A stretch of DNA of 20,282 nt. It comes from Isoetes engelmannii (taxonomy: Eukaryota > Streptophyta > Lycopodiopsida > Isoetales > Isoetaceae). Both the position numbers and the translations under genes were made by a program. The stretch lies in contig JAANSK020285936.1 of assembly GCA_011763485.2 (NCBI GenBank), positions 1 to 20,282 on the forward strand. Direction: 5' to 3'. The notes below the pieces were generated by a model. It saw nothing but the letters and a program-made list of their open reading frames with translations, ran no database searches and was not told the DNA's origin. Shown one piece after another: positions 16,529 to 20,282 of this stretch (position 1 is the stretch's first letter; every line of letters begins with the position of its first letter).

Positions 16529-18705
16529 AAGCTCTGAGATTTAGCTCTTCATTCATTGGCATGCCTTGACTGTTCTCTCCAAATAATGGTCAGCATCTGG
16601 AATTCCTTAGTTCTATTGCATTGAATTATAAATGAATCCTTACAAATGTTGCTAGTTTCTAATGTGCTCAAGTATTTCCTCTGAAGTAGGTTTTACATCG
16701 TAATTATTGTTTGAATAACCTTCTAGAAGATGCATGTACATCAAATTGTTTATTAAGAGTACATCTGCAGAAGTCTGTAAATTCGAGGCAGCACAGTAGC
16801 TTGTATTTTATCCTGTTAATCTTGTCAAAATTCAGCATATAATAGGGAGCAATCTGCTCGAATTTTTCTTGTAGATTCTAATATAATGGATGCAGTAGAA
16901 AGCTCAAGAGTCAACAAGTCTAACTGACAGATATCCAGATTTTAAATCTGGGATTTAGCTTCTCGCATATATAACAATAGTTTGGATTTCAACAATGTAG
17001 TTCCTTGAGTTGATTGTCTTTTGAGTCCTAAGTGCTCATTACTTGTGCCAAAAGATGCTCATTACTTGTAAGTACTTTTGTCTATTTTGCTTTTATGGTG
17101 AGGTACAAGGAATCATTATCCAAAGTGTTGAGTAAGAAGTTAATAAACTGGTTGGTCCTGCTGCCGTTTCTCAGTGGATAATAAAAGGCTTGGAACAGAT
17201 GTTCTATAACTTGGAATTCAACTGATTTTGGATGCAAAAGAAGCTATAGAATTATAGAAGGGTTCAAACCCCTTATACCATGTGGGTTTTTAAGTTGTCA
17301 ATTGGTAGTAGTGTGCATGCACATTTTCATTGTATGTATTTGTTTCGTTGTTCGCATGTTTCATTTGTTTCAATTTGTACCCAGTAGACCCCTTTACTCG
17401 CCTCCATCCAGACTTCAACTCTGCATCAGGTTTGATTAAATTCACATATTGGGTGAAAATTGCTTGCTTGGGTATTATCAACAATTGAGATACACCGGCT
17501 ATTCTTTTGCGGTGTGATACTAATGCATTGGTAGCAACAAACGCTCAGATGCAATGTTCTTTGCTTATGATGAAAACACATTTTGAGAAACTAAGGAAGG
17601 AGAATAACCAGTTAAGAATTGAAAAAAAGAAAAAATGGAAGTGCCATAACTCAAATGAGGTCTGATATCATGTCAGCAGGTTTAAGAGCAAAAAGGTTGG
17701 CAAAGGAGAATTATTTATTGCATGGAAGATTGAAAAGTTTAAGGCGTACTCCTATGGGAGCTACAGAGACAAAAGGAGCATGAAGCCTATATGTGTCCTC
17801 GCTCTTGGAGGTGGCGGAAAAAAGAGAAGGATAAAAGCAATCAAGGAGCTTATAGATCCTGATAAGGAAAGAAAGAAGACTTGTGTGGAGATAAAATGGC
17901 CTGAATCATGAAGAGAGGATTAAACCATGGCTTCCAAGACCTTACTTGTAACACATGCAAGAGGAAAGCTCATAGACTAAGAGAACTTAACAAAAAAAAA
18001 TTCTTAACAGCGAACTGCCGGACCTCTGTTTCAAGGTCTCCGACAGCAAGGTTGGCCTAGCTTTAGATCAGAAATGAAAAGATCATTCAAATATTGATAA
18101 CAAAACATCGTCTAAAATGTTAAATCATCATTCCATAATGAATGAATAGACATGCAATTGATAATGTATGGGGAAATCGAAGTAGGGAGGGGATTTGTTG
18201 CTCCGTCAAAATCAAGGAGCGAACGCACGTTGGTTCACCCCTCCTTATTCCACCCTTTGTGATATTTTGTGAGTTTAACGCGGAGGGTTTCGTCGTCATC
18301 CTTTACGTTGATGTATTTGCCTACATTGTTTATTGACATAGGCCTTTGCAATGTGCATATCTCTTATGCAAGTTGCATTGTACAATATCACTATCAAACA
18401 AGCTACATATGGTGAAGTACAAAGGAGGCTCCCACCCTATGGCATTGCAGAGCTGTATGACTAGAAAAAAAGAAATTGTCCATGCCTATGCTCAAGAAGA
18501 TTGATGGTAGGATCTGCTACTAGATTGGATCAACAACGGATGGATTTGCTTGGGGTGGTTATTGTGATAATCTGCATTGATTATCGTGATAGTCTGTGAT
18601 GGCAACGGAACGAATTCTTTATTTTAACATCAGGTTGATGCAATGGCTGCCAACGACCAGATCCAAATAATCTTCGAACAATGGCTGTGGTTTATGGAAC
18701 TGACA

Positions 18706-18759
18706 ATTGAAGCCCCAGTTCAAATAGTTGCCATTGAGCCTCCAGTTTAAACCGTTCCC
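18706..18759. repeat. Degenerate 27-bp tandem duplication
   Basis: TTGAAGCCCCAGTTCAAATAG and TTGAGCCTCCAGTTTAAACC begin two adjacent units of about 27 bp, roughly 75 percent identical, in the 5' flank of the cysteine-rich gene. A second, shorter duplication (TTATTGTGATAATCTG / TTATCGTGATAGTCTG) lies near 18558-18595. Confidence 0.5.
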
Positions 18760-18885
18760 AAATTTTGTTTTATACAATTGCATCAACCACTTACAGCTTT
18801 ACACAACAAATAAGTTGTATAATTTATAGACGATGGTACAAGGTAGGGCCCCGCGGCATGGCATAGACACAGTCTCAAACCAATC

Positions 18886-18894
18886 CTATAAAAG
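18886..18894 (+). promoter_or_regulatory. TATA box of the cysteine-rich gene
   Basis: CTATAAAAG lies 45-53 bp upstream of the ATG at 18939, so transcription would start near 18917 with a leader of about 20-25 nt, common for small plant secreted-peptide genes. Confidence 0.7.
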
Positions 18895-19077
18895 CAAGCC
18901 TTTGGACAAGAAAAGCAGTAGAAGAAAAGTTTTGTGAGATGGCTTCCAGTGCTACCAAGAAGATGAGCATGATGTTAATGTTGTGCAGATTTCTGCTTCT
19001 CTTGTTGTTGGGAGCAGAATCATGGATTCCAAATCTGTTGTTGAATCCAACGATTCTGGCTTCACCACCATCATACG

Positions 19078-19078
19078 C

Positions 19079-19110
<32 letters not shown>

Positions 19111-19111
19111 C
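19078..19111 (+). repeat. (CAA)n microsatellite coding for poly-threonine
   Basis: About eleven CAA/ACA units within the open frame, giving a run of roughly 12 threonines between the signal peptide and the cysteine-rich part. Its length is likely variable between individuals. Confidence 0.9.
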
Positions 19112-19125
19112 TCCACCAGAGTTCA

Positions 19126-19197
19126 GTAAATATGCTTATCTTCTCATTTTCCTTTCAAACCAGACTTATTACTCAATTTCATTCATTTGCTTTCTAG
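19126..19197 (+). other. Probable 72-nt intron of the cysteine-rich gene
   Basis: Donor CA|GTAAAT at 19126 and acceptor TTTGCTTTCTAG ending at 19197. The segment is T-rich and would insert a long hydrophobic stretch if translated. Splicing gives PPEF-I-GDSYCC in frame. The intron is stop-free and a multiple of three, so retention also keeps the frame. Confidence 0.6.
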
Positions 19198-19629
19198 TCG
19201 GTGATTCTTACTGCTGCCTCAAAAACGGCATAGGGCAATACAAACAATACTGTGACAACAACAAAAATTGAGATTGTTGTATAAAAAATGGTAATAGTTG
19301 CCAGCAGTAGTGCACCGTTGGAGTGGATTATCGTTGCTTCCTCGAGAATTATTGGGGGTGCACTTATAAATGTGAAACTGGTAAAGACTACTACTGTTGC
19401 AAAGATGCATGGAATGGCTGCAAACAAATGTGTCCAACAGCTCATTTTGCTATTCAACTGCCATCTTATGAGTGAATGGAGTTGCATTAAGTAAGTGAAA
19501 ATAGTGCTCTTGTATGTCTTTTATTAACAATTTTTTATGCTATTATCAAATAATGCCAGCATTTTCTCTTGACTATAAAATCTGGCACATTATTGAGGTT
19601 ATTATATCCGACAAGTTGTATTATGTCTA

Positions 19630-20035
19630 TGCCTAGGATATATGAACGTGTCAAACTTGTTCGTAAGTCAATGTAACCATTGGGTGTATTTTGGTGATGA
19701 TAGATTGGTATCCCAATAAATACAATCCATACTCTTGCCCAAATAACTCGTTATCACTACATATATAAGGCATATATAATTTATGTTTGATGTATTATTT
19801 CTGCCCCATGAAAATTTGTGAGGGCCAAACTAAATTCACGTTTAAAATTAGGGAAGTTTTCAATTTATGCCATGATGCCTAGGCCTAGTATGTATACTTG
19901 TTTCGTATGTTGACGTAACCATTGGGTGCATTTTGGTGATGACAGGATGGTACCCACGAAGTATAATTCATACTCTTGCCCAAATAACTCGTTATCCTTC
20001 ATATGTAAAGCAGTTACATATTTTTGTTCACACCT
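19630..20035. repeat. Tandem-type direct repeat, units about 245 bp apart
   Basis: Copy 1 starts at 19630 (TGCCTAGG) and copy 2 at 19876. Shared blocks include GTAACCATTGGGTG, ATTTTGGTGATGA, CATACTCTTGCCC and AAATAACTCGTTATC. Similarity fades after about 150 bp in each copy. The rest of each 245-bp period is AT-rich and diverged. No coding potential is seen. Confidence 0.8.
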
Positions 20036-20156
20036 ATTTAGTTCCTACCTGCAATCTATTATTTTATGTGGGTGGCACCTTGCATATTTTTAGTCGGTTG
20101 TCGTCCATAACCCAATCTGATTGTTTTTTCCAGTCTGCCCCCTTGAACAACTACGG

Positions 20157-20235
20157 GCAGGGAGTGAAGCGAAAAATGAAAAGCCAGCTAGTGGAAGATA
20201 CTCCATTGCTTTTTTGGAGCAGGGAGTGAAGCGAA
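20157..20235. repeat. Exact 17-bp direct repeat, 62 bp apart
   Basis: GCAGGGAGTGAAGCGAA occurs at 20157-20173 and again at 20219-20235. It could be a remnant target duplication around a small 45-bp insert, or part of an array that continues outside the window. Confidence 0.7.
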
Positions 20236-20282
20236 GGTATTTTGAAAGTATTAGAGATGTTCAGGCAAGAAAGAGATGTGAG

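Larger units (their letters stand above)
15961..18880. other. AT-rich intergenic stretch, no gene recognised
   Basis: Nearly 3 kb without a frame longer than about 64 codons and without similarity I recognise on either strand. A tRNA-T-arm-like hairpin (AAGGG TTCAAAC CCCTT) occurs near 17259-17275, but no full tRNA cloverleaf fits around it. A cluster of small palindromes is at 16417-16528 and a purine-rich stretch at 17570-17900. It probably holds old degraded elements. Confidence 0.5.
18939..19475 (+). pseudogene. Secreted cysteine-rich protein gene, apparently interrupted
   Basis: Starts at ATG 18939 behind a TATA box. Residues 1 to about 27 form a signal peptide (basic start, then LLLLLLGAES). 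A spacer with a run of about 12 threonines and PPEF follows. A probable intron (19126-19197) precedes a cysteine-rich region that begins GDSYCCLKNG. The cysteine-rich coding pattern continues in the same genomic frame to 19472, with modules of the form CC-x-K-x-G and about 14 cysteines in total (for example YYCCKDAWNGCKQMC), ending at TGA 19473-19475. The frame is interrupted about twice, so the full product is probably not made; an N-terminal product ending at 19271 may still be. No known family is recognised; a defence-type or structural secreted peptide is possible but unproven. Confidence 0.6.

Noticed and set aside
17165-17275. SINE or tRNA around the TTCAAAC T-arm-like hairpin.
   Set aside because: The possible A-box lies about 95 bp upstream, too far, and no acceptor pairing is found.
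17640-17990. Possible coding exon in a purine-rich stretch.
   Set aside because: Frames are short and broken by stops, with no motif recognised; purine richness explains the apparent Lys/Arg/Glu content.
1-20282. CRISPR array, bacterial operon or novel defence system.
   Set aside because: All recognisable content is eukaryotic: GH32 plant enzyme, LINEs, Ty3/gypsy and DNA transposons. No regularly spaced repeats or prokaryotic genes are present.

Overview
The window looks like nuclear DNA of a vascular plant. It holds an acid invertase / fructan exohydrolase (GH32) gene, an L1-type LINE with a zf-RVT domain, MULE-like and hAT-like non-autonomous DNA transposons, and a Ty3/gypsy chromovirus fossil. 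The species cannot be fixed from the sequence. The fungal-like chromovirus and two LINE pieces that are not typical of flowering-plant L1s would fit a gymnosperm, fern or lycophyte, but this is inference.

Layout. 1-258 (minus) is the start of a LINE ORF1-like protein that runs off the left edge, preceded by two 71-bp tandem monomers and further short repeats (to about 863). 984-2774 (minus) is the only clearly intact host gene: an intronless 596-codon GH32 enzyme with an N-terminal membrane anchor, a complete catalytic triad and a fructan-exohydrolase-like specificity position. About 1 kb of gene-free 5' flank follows. 3797-3864 is a plus-strand LTR-end / primer-binding-site scrap. 3892-8960 (minus) is a broken Ty3/gypsy chromovirus fossil with one recognisable LTR. 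8991-10575 (minus) is an internally deleted LINE with a pentanucleotide tail. 10576-11157 holds two short tandem duplications.

11158-15960 is a second LINE copy. Its 5' part lies on the minus strand and its 3' part on the plus strand, the twin-priming (5' inversion) arrangement. Two DNA transposons later landed in it: a 458-bp MULE-like element with a 9-bp target duplication (13101-13558) and a 702-bp hAT-like element (14694-15395). Removing either one with one target copy brings the flanking LINE codons back into register, which supports both calls.

15961-18880 is AT-rich and without recognisable genes. 18886-19475 is a small host gene or pseudogene for a secreted cysteine-rich protein, with a TATA box, signal peptide, poly-threonine tract and a probable 72-nt intron. 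The right end (19630-20235) contains direct repeats only.

Most of the window is therefore nested transposon debris around one functional-looking sugar hydrolase gene and one decayed secreted-peptide gene. The most notable biology is the intronless GH32 gene with altered sucrose-binding residues, the layered LINE with its two DNA-transposon insertions, and the animal-style LINE ORF1 with tandem 5' monomers.
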